NCBI RefSeq assembly: GCF_000807255.1
Contig: NZ_CP009268.1
Location: 4,288,102-4,352,101 of the forward strand
Length of the DNA: 64,000 nucleotides
Direction of reading: 5' to 3'
DNA from: Clostridium pasteurianum DSM 525 = ATCC 6013
Lineage (GTDB): Bacteria > Bacillota > Clostridia > Clostridiales > Clostridiaceae
Under the pieces are notes generated by a model. That model saw only the letters and a program-made list of their open reading frames with translations. It made no database searches and had not been told where the DNA came from. This document shows, in pieces, positions 1 to 8,340 of this stretch (the first letter of the stretch is position 1; each line of letters begins with the position of its first letter). The position numbers and the translations under genes were made by a program.

Positions 1-889
1 CAGTTATAGTAATTTTATCTCCTGCTTGTAATGCTGGATTACCTACCCAGTCCATACTATAAGGCATGTAGGATAAATTCTTAAGCACGTTGTAAATACT
101 GTTTAATTGTGCTTGTGTCATTATAGGATTTTCAAACTGTATTTCATTGCCGCTAGATCCTGCGGTTAATATGTTATCAACGGCATTACCCTCGGCATCT
201 TTCTTTTGGCCAGCTTTACAGGATAATCTACCTATAGTAAATGGTTTTTCATTAGTAGTTAGGGAAAAATAATTATCACCTGAAACAGAAAATCCACTAT
301 CTGCATAAGATATTATCTCCAGTTTTCCTTCTCTGTTAAATCTAGCAAATCCACCTAAAAAAGAAGCTATAAATCCAATAGCTTCCCTATAGGTATATCC
401 TTCTATTTTATTTATTTGTGTACTTGAAAGAGTAGTGGCAAGTGTTACACCTGCTTTTGTGCATATTTCCTGTGCCACTGAATTAATACTATTAGGATAG
501 CTTAAATTGCTAAAATAAGCCTTTTCAAGCTTAATCATATTGTCAAAGCAAGTTATTTTAACAGTGTTTTTTTCCTTGTCTATATCATCTACTGTAAATT
601 TACCAAGGGGCACATCTTCATATGCTCCATTAACCAATAAACTTATTGCAGCAGTTACCGGAGCATTTTCTATAATAAGACTACCTGGAGGATTAGCAAT
701 AGTAACCTCTAATTTAGAACTACCAACTCCACCAAGCATAAAAGTTTCATCTGGATTAACATTTTCCTCTAAATCTATAGAAATTATATTATCATCTGTA
801 AAGGCAGTATCTCTTATGGTAACAGTACTTTTAAAAGCTCTTCCACTTTGTTTTATTAAATTTAAAAAGTTATTTGAAACATTATACAT
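1..889 (-). CDS. Phage tail/baseplate hub-like protein (partial)
   Basis: This reading frame is open from an ATG at 889 to the window edge, so only about 296 N-terminal residues are visible. It follows the tape-measure and small tail genes, where siphophages encode distal-tail and hub proteins. The protein begins MYNVSNNFLNLI and is rich in beta-type segments. It contains a LGKFTVDDI segment and later an ALQAGDKITIT segment, which resemble hub or minor tail proteins of Firmicutes siphophages. No catalytic motif is visible in this part. It could also be a tail endopeptidase whose enzymatic part lies outside the window. The tail role is inferred from position and general resemblance. Confidence 0.6.
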   Translation of the reverse strand, partial: MYNVSNNFLNLIKQSGRAFKSTVTIRDTAFTDDNIISIDLEENVNPDETFMLGGVGSSKLEVTIANPPGSLIIENAPVTAAISLLVNGAYEDVPLGKFTVDDIDKEKNTVKITCFDNMIKLEKAYFSNLSYPNSINSVAQEICTKAGVTLATTLSSTQINKIEGYTYREAIGFIASFLGGFARFNREGKLEIISYADSGFSVSGDNYFSLTTNEKPFTIGRLSCKAGQKKDAEGNAVDNILTAGSSGNEIQFENPIMTQAQLNSIYNVLKNLSYMPYSMDWVGNPALQAGDKITIT

Positions 890-915
890 CTAGCTTACAC
901 CTCCAAAAGTGAGGT

Positions 916-1293
916 TTATTTATCATCTATCATATAGTCAATGACTTGTAACTCTGCCGCTGATATATTAAAACCATTAAGCTCATCTATGGAAAATTTA
1001 TGAATATCAATTTCATTTTCTATATCTAACAAAGCTTTTATATCCTTATCCCAGCTATCTTTATCCTTAAATTTAATTTGTCCTTTTTCATCTGCAACTA
1101 CTTTTCCCTGTTCATCTTTTTCACCATATTTTTCTATTAACTTTTGTCTTTCTTTATCATAAATCTTAAGCTCAGATTCTATCTTACTTATATTTTTGCT
1201 TATAGCATAGCTTACCTTTACAGGGAGCTGTTTCTGTGCTACTCCACCTAATTTTTGTATATCTTCTAACAATTTTTGATTGCTTATTTTCAT
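916..1293 (-). CDS. DUF1617-family phage protein
   Basis: This is a 125-residue charged, helical protein starting MKISNQKLLEDIQKLGG. Its length and pattern match the DUF1617 family found next to tail genes of Gram-positive phages. There is no signal peptide or membrane segment. It lies between the small tail gene at 1359 and the hub-like gene, in the same direction. Its function is unknown; the position suggests a tail or tail-assembly accessory protein. Confidence 0.55.
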   Translation of the reverse strand: MKISNQKLLEDIQKLGGVAQKQLPVKVSYAISKNISKIESELKIYDKERQKLIEKYGEKDEQGKVVADEKGQIKFKDKDSWDKDIKALLDIENEIDIHKFSIDELNGFNISAAELQVIDYMIDDK

Positions 1294-1330
1294 TTTAAAA
1301 CCATCCTTTTAATTTATATATTTAAAATAG

Positions 1331-1356
1331 AAAAGAGCCTATCTCTAAGCTCTTTT
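1331..1356 (-). terminator. Intrinsic terminator-like hairpin
   Basis: The arms AAAAGAGC (1331-1338) and GCTCTTTT (1349-1356) are perfect complements around a 10-base loop. On the minus strand the hairpin is followed by TCTATTTT. It starts 2 bases after the stop codon of the gene at 1359. It is one of several hairpins spread through the late operon and may only lower, not stop, transcription into the distal tail genes. Confidence 0.55.
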
Positions 1357-1358
1357 AA

Positions 1359-1628
1359 TTAACCAAATATAACATATCCTAATGCTTTAGCCTTTGCTTT
1401 TACTGCTGTTTCAAACTGCGTATACTGCTCTGCTACAGTTTCACCTGCTGCATTCACTGCACCTTCTGCTGTTAATAGTGCCTTATTATAGGTATTAACA
1501 TTAATAGAAAGATTCATGTTGCTAGAATCTAAGCTATTTACACTTAAATTAGCTACCACTGTATCGTTGTTATTAGCATCCTTCACTGTTATGTTTGCAC
1601 TTAAATTTACTGTTTCATTAATCATCAT
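1359..1628 (-). CDS. Small phage protein of the tail region
   Basis: This 89-residue protein starts MMINETVNLSANIT and is rich in Asn, Thr, Ser and Ala, with few charged residues. An AAAGGTG ribosome site lies upstream, and either of two adjacent ATGs could be the start. It follows a frameshifted small gene and precedes the DUF1617 gene. I do not recognise a family. The position suggests a minor tail component. Confidence 0.5.
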   Translation of the reverse strand: MMINETVNLSANITVKDANNNDTVVANLSVNSLDSSNMNLSINVNTYNKALLTAEGAVNAAGETVAEQYTQFETAVKAKAKALGYVIFG

Positions 1629-1675
1629 TTAAAATCACCTTTCCCTTTTATTATTTTTTTCTATTAAAAAAGAGC

Positions 1676-1790
1676 CTAACCATCTATATTTTCTATTTGG
1701 CTAGTATCTATTGTGCCACTTGTAATTCTGTCTGTAGATGCAGACAAATCACATATTGGTGCATTACTATATATTTAATTTTTCTATCAT
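1676..1790 (-). pseudogene. Frameshifted small phage gene (about 38 codons)
   Basis: A strong AAGGAGG site precedes an ATG at 1790, but the frame stops after MIEKLNI. The neighbouring frame continues from the AT repeat near 1770 as IYSNAPICDLSASTDRIT and on to a TAG at 1676-1678. Adding one AT unit at 1769-1774 would join the two into a single 38-residue protein. This points to a 2-base deletion in a dinucleotide repeat. The downstream frame has normal phage-like composition. The function is unknown. Confidence 0.5.
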
Positions 1791-1807
1791 AATCTTACCT
1801 CCTTAAT

Positions 1808-2155
1808 CTACACTTCTATTAAATCCATTTTTAAACCTAACCATGTTTCATTACTAAAATCATATGCAGGTGCGGTTCTATCTCCAGCATAAAACGTCCT
1901 CGTCTGGTCATTGCCTGTGTATGGATCCGGATAAGTTACAGGAACACCTACTGGATTTACAGCTTGCAATATTACTTTTATCTCTGAGCTTTTTAAAGGA
2001 CCCCATTCGCATTCAAGTTTTCTCATTTGCCTTATTCTGTCACGCATAAGAACACCTTTAGCGTTTCTATTACTCTTATCACTATCAAGGTCAATTAAAT
2101 TTACTTGAAATGATTTAGGAGCAGCAACCGCCGCTCCTCCAATTAATAAAGCCAT
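1808..2155 (-). CDS. DUF6711-like phage protein
   Basis: This 115-residue protein starts MALLIGGAAVAAPKSF. The segments NAKGVLMRDRI, LECEWGPL, TYPDPYTG and FYAGDRTAPAYDF match a family of small phage proteins encoded directly after the tape-measure gene (named DUF6711 from memory). The N-terminal hydrophobic stretch is too short to be a convincing signal peptide. It probably belongs to the distal tail. The family call is moderate and the exact role is unknown. Confidence 0.6.
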   Translation of the reverse strand: MALLIGGAAVAAPKSFQVNLIDLDSDKSNRNAKGVLMRDRIRQMRKLECEWGPLKSSEIKVILQAVNPVGVPVTYPDPYTGNDQTRTFYAGDRTAPAYDFSNETWLGLKMDLIEV

Positions 2156-2165
2156 GTCACCACTC

Positions 2166-5100
2166 CTATATTTCTATTAATGTTTTTCCTGCTTGTTTTT
2201 GAAGCTTATTTATAGCTTTTATTGCTGCTTTTCCCAAAGGTGTGTCTCCTATTCTAATTAATAAATCTAAGTTTATATCAGGAATAGGTTGGTTATTTCC
2301 TCCAGGAGAATCACCTTTTATTTTCTTAATAGCTTCAATTAACTCCTTAATTTCATCTATTAAGCTATTAATTTCATTTGAAGTATCAGAGCTGCTAGTA
2401 CCTGTCATGGAAAGCTGTGGTTGCTGTATAGTTGATATTCCTGCAATAGCATTTTTTATATTACCTATGGTGTTTACAGCACTGCTTATTAAGGATATAG
2501 TGTCTTTAAGATTAAGCACCATTTCACCACCGCTAAAATCAATCATTTCTGGACCTACTTCACCAGTCATTGCAAGACCTTTTTTAGCGCTATTAGTACC
2601 TTTAGCATATCCTACATATCCACCGCCATTTGTCATACTTTTTATACCAGGTACATTTAATATACTTCCGTATCTAGCAATACTGTATCTTATGGAAGCT
2701 ACTGCATTATGAATTGGATTCCAAATATCATCCATACCAGGTAACTTATAAGCGTTAAATGTGCTGTCTATGGTTTGCATTAATCCTTTGGAAGGGTGTC
2801 CTGCTGCGGCATTACTGTCCCAAAGATTAATAGCCTTGGGATTCCCACCAGATTCATGCATTGCTATTTGCTCCAGTGCTGGCAAAGCACTCATTGACTG
2901 CCCTGTTAGAGCTAATGCGGTTGAAAGCCAACTTTTAATGTTACCGCTTGCACCACCAGAGCCACCAAACATGCTACTTAAGAAAGATGCTCCCTTATCG
3001 GTCATACCTTTAAGAAATCCGCCTATCTTACCAAAAGCACCTGAATCAATCATAGGCTTAAGCATAACACCTAATGGGCCGCCTAAGCTACCTTTTGCAA
3101 GACTTGTAACATCTCCAAAAACAGATTTTACCATAGACCCAATGTCATTGCCTTTTAGGGCGTTTGTAAATCCTTGCACAAAATAATTACCAACTTTGAA
3201 CATCTCTCTTGAAGGTGAATGAATTCCAAAGATATCTTTTATTTTATTTAGTATTTTATTACCTAGATCTTTGGCAATATCAACTACACTATTAATAGTA
3301 TTTCTAATACCATCACCGAGAGCGTTAATCATATCTCTACCAAGGTTTCTAAAAGTACTAGGAAGGTTACGAAACCAATTTATAAGTCCATTCCATGTGT
3401 TTTTAGCATTGTTTACGGTATTAGATGAACTGTTACTGATGATGTTTTTAAAGCCATCCCATGCACTACTAATATTGCTACGCATTACACCCCATGTGTT
3501 TGAAGCGTTTTGCTTTAAATTATTTAATGAGTTTGATGTATTTTGTCTTATATTATTCCAAGAATTCTGTATGTTTTGTCCTATACTATTCCATGTAGTT
3601 TGAGCGCCTTTCTTCATATCGCTCCATTTTGATGAAGTAGTTTGCTTTATATTATCCCATGTAGATTGGGTATTTTGCTTTATAGAACTCCACTTTTCTT
3701 GGATATCCTGTTTCATTTCTCCAATTTTATCTTTAATATTAGCAACACCATCATTTACGGTTGCTTTTAGATTACTCCATATATCACTAAAAAAGCCTTT
3801 TATCTCTTCCCAATGTTTTTTTATAATAAGTGGTATGCCTATGAATGGAGCTATTATAACAAGTAGTACTGGTCCCCATGTAGCAAAGAAATCTTTAAGA
3901 TCATCCCATAATTTAGAGAAAAAGTCCTTAATTCCATTCCATACATAAGCCGCAGTATCTTTTATTGCATTCCAACATTTTACTAAAAATGCTGAAACCG
4001 TATCCCAATTTTTATATAAGAGAATTCCTATTGCAATTACAGCAGCAATGCCCAATACTACTAATCCTATAGGCGATAATAATATACTAAAGGCACCACT
4101 TAATATAGTTCCAAAATTTTTAACCGTATTAAAGACGCCCCAAAATGTTTTTAAGGCTATAGTTACGCCATTCCAAGCTAGAGCAAAACTTCCTAAAGCT
4201 ATTATTATAACATCCAGTACAGGCTTACCGTCACTCATGAGCCAATCAATGACGCTGCTTAATACATCAAATAATTTTCCTACTGCATCAAGGACAGGAC
4301 TAATTGCTGGAGCTACCATATTTACAAACCAATTTACGAAAGGTGCTACAAAATTAGTAAATATAAATAATGCCAGTTCTCCAATCTTAAGACCTAGTTT
4401 TACGAGACCTTCAAAGGCATGTTGTCCTCCATGATCCCATATCCAACCTAATTGTTGAGTTACATTTTCTATAACTTTACTTCCAGCAAGTAGAGCCTGC
4501 ATAAATATATTTGCAAATTTGGGGCCTTCTTCACCCCATACTCTTCTAACAGATAATAGCATTTTATCTATAAGAGAAAGTACATTGTTAAGGGCATTAG
4601 CTAAGGATTGTATTACCTGTGTTCCTATGCTTCCATTATTCCAGGCATTGGCAAAGGTATGTCCTATATCTCCAACAATATTTAAAATATCCTGGAGAAT
4701 TTTCAGCATATAGACAAGAGTTGTTTCTCCGGTACCATTAGTCCATACTGTGTAAAAACTTTTTCCTATAGCCCCAAGTAAAGCAAGTATTCCATTAAGT
4801 GCATGTTTAGCAGCATTAATAGTATTCTGCCCTTCTCTAGCCCAAGCATTTTGGAATGGCTTCCATATGTTAGCTAATATATCTTTAAATTTATCAGCCC
4901 ACTTTGATGTTGTTGCCTCAATTGGTGCCATATTTGCCATAGGAGTTATTGGAGTTATAACACCGCTTCCTGGTGGAGTAGTTTCCTTAGGAGTATCCGG
5001 AGTATCAGTTTTGTTATTTCCTAGACTTAACTTATTAATTTCATCAAATCCTGCAAGAGCTCCTGTCACTTCTTTAGCGGCTTTTTTTGTTTGGTCCGCT

Positions 5101-6293
5101 GATTTCTTAGCAGATTTTCCAACGCCGCCTAAACTATTAGCTGCCTTTTGTGCCTGCTTATCTGCTATGTTCATAGCCCCTATTTGATTCTGCATAGCTT
5201 TCGCCGATTGAAAACTAGCTTCATAGGTAGTACCAAAAAGCTGACTTATAAAACTAGCAAGATAAGCTGTGGCGGTAGCTAATGCACTCATTAAGCTATT
5301 AAGTGCTGGCAATATAGCTTCGTATATAGGCATAAATGCTGTGTAAAGGTTGCTTTTAATCTGATTCAAGCTATTTGCAAACTGGGCATTTACCATTAGT
5401 GTAGAGCCTATAAACTTACCTAAAGAAGTAATTCCCCCAATTACCATAGGGAATATTAAGCCCCATGTAAACATGCTGCTTATGAACATACTTATACCAC
5501 CGTAGGCATTATTCATATTACTATGCATATCTTTAGTGGAGTTACTCATATTATGCATATGCTTATCAGCTTTAGATGCTGCGCTACTCATTCCAATCAT
5601 TTTAGTAGCTGCTTCACTCATGCCTGAGCCTGCATTTTTAGCAGCACTGCCTAATATATCAAATTGCTTATCCAAGTCAGCAAGCTTAAATCCCATCTTG
5701 TCAGATTGACCAATAAGCTTATTTATGCTAGTTTCAGTTTTTAAAATCTGTTCTAAAAGCTTATTTTTCCTAGCGCCGTCAAAAGCCATATTATAAGATT
5801 CTTTTAAGCTTGCAAGTTTAGCCTGTTGCTGCTCAATTTTAGCATTAGTTATATCTAAACTTTTGCCTAAATTAGCTATTTGAGCTTTTAGAGCTTCCAT
5901 ATTAACACCAGTATTTATTTTGGGCATAGGTGGTGCTCTAGGCTGTGCTGTGGATACCTTAAAATTTTGTTTTGGCATACTAAAGTTTTTAGGCATATCA
6001 AACTCCACAGGAACTTTTATCTTCTTTTGATTAGCTAAGCCTTTTTCAATAGCTTCGCTAATATTTTTTTCAATTATTTTCTGCATAGCTTTCATAGAAC
6101 TTTCAATAGAATTTGTTATACTCTTTCCAATATCTACACTGCCTATATTTTTTAAAGCAGATTCCAATTGATTCCCTATTTTGCTAGCAACCTGTTCTAT
6201 TTGTTTTCCTAAATCACTGGTAACTTCTAAATCTAAACTTATTTTACCCACAGAATTATTGTCTGCCACAACTCCACCTCCCTTTTTAGACAA
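2166..6293 (-). CDS. Tail tape-measure protein with transglycosylase domain
   Basis: At 1375 residues this is the longest phage gene here. Tape-measure proteins set tail length and help DNA enter the cell. The N-terminal third is helical coiled coil. Hydrophobic stretches lie near residues 265-300, 735-760 and 805-830. Residues about 835-975 form a Trp-rich repeat array with a period near 11 (units such as TWDNIKQ, KWSDMKK, SWNNIRQ, TWGVMRS). A lysozyme/transglycosylase-like domain follows near 1130-1230, with the likely catalytic Glu in HESGG at about residue 1147 and a GLMQT motif. Such a domain would cut peptidoglycan during DNA entry. The C-terminal 100 residues are again charged and helical. 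Confidence 0.92.
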   Translation of the reverse strand: MSKKGGGVVADNNSVGKISLDLEVTSDLGKQIEQVASKIGNQLESALKNIGSVDIGKSITNSIESSMKAMQKIIEKNISEAIEKGLANQKKIKVPVEFDMPKNFSMPKQNFKVSTAQPRAPPMPKINTGVNMEALKAQIANLGKSLDITNAKIEQQQAKLASLKESYNMAFDGARKNKLLEQILKTETSINKLIGQSDKMGFKLADLDKQFDILGSAAKNAGSGMSEAATKMIGMSSAASKADKHMHNMSNSTKDMHSNMNNAYGGISMFISSMFTWGLIFPMVIGGITSLGKFIGSTLMVNAQFANSLNQIKSNLYTAFMPIYEAILPALNSLMSALATATAYLASFISQLFGTTYEASFQSAKAMQNQIGAMNIADKQAQKAANSLGGVGKSAKKSADQTKKAAKEVTGALAGFDEINKLSLGNNKTDTPDTPKETTPPGSGVITPITPMANMAPIEATTSKWADKFKDILANIWKPFQNAWAREGQNTINAAKHALNGILALLGAIGKSFYTVWTNGTGETTLVYMLKILQDILNIVGDIGHTFANAWNNGSIGTQVIQSLANALNNVLSLIDKMLLSVRRVWGEEGPKFANIFMQALLAGSKVIENVTQQLGWIWDHGGQHAFEGLVKLGLKIGELALFIFTNFVAPFVNWFVNMVAPAISPVLDAVGKLFDVLSSVIDWLMSDGKPVLDVIIIALGSFALAWNGVTIALKTFWGVFNTVKNFGTILSGAFSILLSPIGLVVLGIAAVIAIGILLYKNWDTVSAFLVKCWNAIKDTAAYVWNGIKDFFSKLWDDLKDFFATWGPVLLVIIAPFIGIPLIIKKHWEEIKGFFSDIWSNLKATVNDGVANIKDKIGEMKQDIQEKWSSIKQNTQSTWDNIKQTTSSKWSDMKKGAQTTWNSIGQNIQNSWNNIRQNTSNSLNNLKQNASNTWGVMRSNISSAWDGFKNIISNSSSNTVNNAKNTWNGLINWFRNLPSTFRNLGRDMINALGDGIRNTINSVVDIAKDLGNKILNKIKDIFGIHSPSREMFKVGNYFVQGFTNALKGNDIGSMVKSVFGDVTSLAKGSLGGPLGVMLKPMIDSGAFGKIGGFLKGMTDKGASFLSSMFGGSGGASGNIKSWLSTALALTGQSMSALPALEQIAMHESGGNPKAINLWDSNAAAGHPSKGLMQTIDSTFNAYKLPGMDDIWNPIHNAVASIRYSIARYGSILNVPGIKSMTNGGGYVGYAKGTNSAKKGLAMTGEVGPEMIDFSGGEMVLNLKDTISLISSAVNTIGNIKNAIAGISTIQQPQLSMTGTSSSDTSNEINSLIDEIKELIEAIKKIKGDSPGGNNQPIPDINLDLLIRIGDTPLGKAAIKAINKLQKQAGKTLIEI

Positions 6294-6298
6294 AATAA

Positions 6299-6324
6299 AA
6301 ACACCTAGTAATAACTAAGTGTTT
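6299..6324 (-). terminator. Terminator hairpin before the tape-measure gene
   Basis: Arms AAACACCTAGT (6299-6309) and ACTAAGTGTTT (6314-6324) pair with one mismatch around a 4-base loop. On the minus strand TTATTTTG follows. It lies between the zinc-ribbon gene and the tape-measure gene. Together with a promoter at 6781-6809 it brackets the zinc-ribbon gene as its own unit. Confidence 0.65.
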
Positions 6325-6333
6325 ACCAGAATA

Positions 6334-6753
6334 TTATTTAATTTTCCATGTATGACCACAATTAAGACATTTAACTTTACCCTTTTTACTACTTAATCCT
6401 CCCATAGTTGCTCCTGCGGCAGTACCTAAAGGACCAGCAACAGACCCTATTGCTCCACCAACTACAGCTCTACCTAAACTAAGCTTTTTAGTTACAAAAG
6501 TTATATTCGTACTTCTGCATTTAGGACAGAAAGGTACATGATCTTTTTTAAGCTGTTCAAGTCTTTCCTTTTGGTATTCTTTTTCTAATCTTTTCTTAGA
6601 ACCACTAAATGGATGCATAGCGTCTAACATTTCATCCCTTTTTCTTTTTATTTCTTGCATTTCAATTTCATGCTTTTCTCTTTTCTCAGCTATTTTTCTA
6701 TTTGTTTCTGCTTGTTTATCAGCCATTTTTTTCATAAAATCTTTAATTCCCAT
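6334..6753 (-). CDS. Zinc-ribbon, glycine-zipper protein (phage moron candidate)
   Basis: This 139-residue protein has a charged coiled coil (about 10-70), the knuckle CPKC, a Gly/Ala-rich segment (LGRAVVGGAIGSVAGPLG) and a second knuckle CLNC followed by GHTWK. The four cysteines can bind zinc, and the Gly-rich stretch looks like a membrane-inserting glycine zipper. It interrupts the usual order of tail chaperone then tape measure. It also has its own promoter and terminator, which suggests a cargo gene expressed from the lysogen rather than a tail part. Its function is unknown. Confidence 0.6.
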   Translation of the reverse strand: MGIKDFMKKMADKQAETNRKIAEKREKHEIEMQEIKRKRDEMLDAMHPFSGSKKRLEKEYQKERLEQLKKDHVPFCPKCRSTNITFVTKKLSLGRAVVGGAIGSVAGPLGTAAGATMGGLSSKKGKVKCLNCGHTWKIK

Positions 6754-6780
6754 ACAAAATTACCCCCTCTTTTTACCACA

Positions 6781-6809
6781 ATTATACTATATTTTCAGGA
6801 GTATTTGTA
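6781..6809 (-). promoter_or_regulatory. Promoter of the zinc-ribbon gene
   Basis: On the minus strand a perfect -10 TATAAT (6786-6781) follows a weak -35 TACAAA (6809-6804) at 17 bases. The start codon at 6753 is about 27 bases further on, with a GAGGGGG ribosome site between. Predicted by eye only. Confidence 0.45.
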
Positions 6810-6813
6810 TAGA

Positions 6814-7140
6814 TTAACCAAAAGCTTTTGCAAACATTTGTTCAATTTCTTTAACCTGTGCTGCTTTCTCTTCATCAGACATGTTTCTTATCTGCCTACT
6901 TCTCCACTCATTTCTTATTCTACGTTGCTCTTTAGTAAAGTGCTTAAGCATATCCTTATCCTCTTCACTACGAATACTAACTATCTGTCCTAGTGGAGTT
7001 TTAGGCATTATTCCACCGAGTAGAGTACAGAATTCACCCCAGGACATATCGGGTTCATTTCTTAATCTAATACCATATTGGGCGGTAAAACTGGCTTCAA
7101 TAAGCCCCCAGTCATCATATATATCATACCACTGTTCTAC
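6814..7140 (-). CDS. Tail assembly chaperone, -1 frame extension (GpGT type)
   Basis: This frame has no start codon with a ribosome site. It is open from the slippery site at 7146-7140 to a TAA at 6814, and reads VEQWYDIYDDWGLIEASFTA at its start and MPKTPLGQIVSI further on. This matches the C-terminal part of Gp15-like tail chaperones. A -1 slip at A AAA AAG would fuse these 108 residues to the 109 of the upstream protein, giving about 217. Reading only from the internal ATG at 7047 (77 residues) would miss the first 31 codons. Confidence 0.8.
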   Translation of the reverse strand, partial: VEQWYDIYDDWGLIEASFTAQYGIRLRNEPDMSWGEFCTLLGGIMPKTPLGQIVSIRSEEDKDMLKHFTKEQRRIRNEWRSRQIRNMSDEEKAAQVKEIEQMFAKAFG

Positions 7141-7466
7141 TTTTTTTTATTTTGATCCTTAGCTGCTTCTTCTACTTCTTCTAAAGATGTATCCCCTAAA
7201 GCTGCCATAATAGTATTTATTATGGTAGTGTAGTTTGGAATAGTTAAATCAAGGCTTTCTATATAATCAAAAGCTTCAGGACCTAGAGCTACCTTAATAA
7301 CTGTATCTATTTTTTCAAAGTCACCCAATTTATCATCCTTGTGTATATCATCAATCTTAAGCCCTACAGCTTTACTTGTGTTTATTTTAAAAATGTGTTC
7401 TTCATCAATTTTTACTTCTGGCTTTGAATTATCAAGCCTTCCTGCTATATCATACAATCTTCCCAT
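7137..7466 (-). CDS. Tail assembly chaperone, short form (GpG type)
   Basis: This 109-residue protein starts MGRLYDIAGRLDNSKP, is acidic, and ends DQNKKK at a TAG right behind a slippery A-run. It lies between the tail-tube gene and the tape measure, the normal place for the GpG-type chaperone that coats the tape measure during tail assembly. The frameshift in its last codons gives a minor longer form. The role rests on position, size and the frameshift site. Confidence 0.8.
   Translation of the reverse strand: MGRLYDIAGRLDNSKPEVKIDEEHIFKINTSKAVGLKIDDIHKDDKLGDFEKIDTVIKVALGPEAFDYIESLDLTIPNYTTIINTIMAALGDTSLEEVEEAAKDQNKKK
7140..7146 (-). other. Programmed -1 ribosomal frameshift site
   Basis: On the minus strand the heptamer A AAA AAG is in the right phase (…AAT AAA AAA AAG TAG), with the zero-frame stop codon directly behind it. 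It follows the XXXYYYZ rule and is the same heptamer as in E. coli dnaX. Slipping back one base leads into an open frame of 108 codons. Confidence 0.85.
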
Positions 7467-7487
7467 TTATATTATCTCCTCTCTATT

Positions 7488-7943
7488 TTAAGGTATTGCT
7501 GGTGCTGGTGTATATGTTGGCTTACCATCTGATTGTAATTCTAGCTCTAATCCGGATACATTTGTACTGTCTCCACCAAAAGGAGTAGTCACATTAACAA
7601 TACAATCAAATTCAAGTTTTGCACCATTTGGAAATATAATTGCAGATTTACTAGAACAATCAAGTCCACTCTTCCAAGCCAATCCTGCTACATAATCATT
7701 TCCTGGGTCTCCTACATTCCTTTTACCATTAAGACCAATAGTAAATCCTTTACCAGTCATAAGTCTACGGACCCATCCCTCTGTATCCATAGGTGTCCAT
7801 TCTTCTATATTTCCATCAATACTAGGAGAAAAAGTTTCCATGTCCTTTATAGTTTTCATGTCAGTTTCGGAGCTAGTTCTTCCTAACACACCGATTTGGA
7901 ACTGGATATTAAATACTGGATAAACTCCACCTGTAAATGCCAT
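7488..7943 (-). CDS. Phage tail tube (major tail) protein
   Basis: This 151-residue protein starts MAFTGGVYPVFNIQFQIG and contains SIDGNIEEWTPMDTEGWVRR, a pattern of Gram-positive siphophage tail-tube proteins. The rest is beta-rich with no membrane segments. It lies directly before the tail chaperone and after the tail-terminator gene, as expected. Many copies would form the tail tube. The length is normal for the family. Confidence 0.8.
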   Translation of the reverse strand: MAFTGGVYPVFNIQFQIGVLGRTSSETDMKTIKDMETFSPSIDGNIEEWTPMDTEGWVRRLMTGKGFTIGLNGKRNVGDPGNDYVAGLAWKSGLDCSSKSAIIFPNGAKLEFDCIVNVTTPFGGDSTNVSGLELELQSDGKPTYTPAPAIP

Positions 7944-7953
7944 ATTTCATTAC

Positions 7954-8340
7954 CTACCTTTCATAAATTATTGTTGTTTCAATTACAAATTCAAAAATAC
8001 AGTTGTTATCTGTTCCTACTCCTATAGGTTCGCTGGTCCTCATATCAAATTGAATAACCCTCTTACCCGCTATAACAGCACTTTGACCAAAGAGTACATC
8101 ATATACCTCTTGTGCCTTTTGCTCCGCCGGAGTAGTATTTTTTCCCCAGTGAATTAAGATTGATATAGTCTTAGTAGCATAAGTTGTGTTATCTAATCCA
8201 CCTACAGCTATATTGGGCTTACCACCTTCCACACTATAGATTCCAATACACTGCTCTTGACTTCCATCTATCTTTCCTACATACCACTTAGGGCAATCTA
8301 TTTTAGTTTTAAGCCAGTCTTTTATTTCGCTGAGTAACAT
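7954..8340 (-). CDS. Tail terminator / minor capsid protein (Minor_capsid_3-like)
   Basis: This 128-residue protein has an N-terminal helix (MLLSEIKDWLKT) and a beta-rich body with an ISILIHWGKN segment and the late segment CIFEFVIETTIIYER. Its order and length fit the protein that caps the tail tube and joins it to the head. Its start codon touches the stop of the upstream gene at 8340, so the two are probably translationally coupled. Confidence 0.7.
   Translation of the reverse strand: MLLSEIKDWLKTKIDCPKWYVGKIDGSQEQCIGIYSVEGGKPNIAVGGLDNTTYATKTISILIHWGKNTTPAEQKAQEVYDVLFGQSAVIAGKRVIQFDMRTSEPIGVGTDNNCIFEFVIETTIIYER

Noticed and set aside
540..893. Plus-strand frame of 117 codons
   Set aside because: It is the complement of the partial hub-like gene on the minus strand, has no ribosome site, and the minus frame reads as a coherent tail protein.
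6821..6834. Palindrome CAAAAGCTTTTG
   Set aside because: It codes the last residues of the tail chaperone extension (AKAF) and has no T-run behind it.
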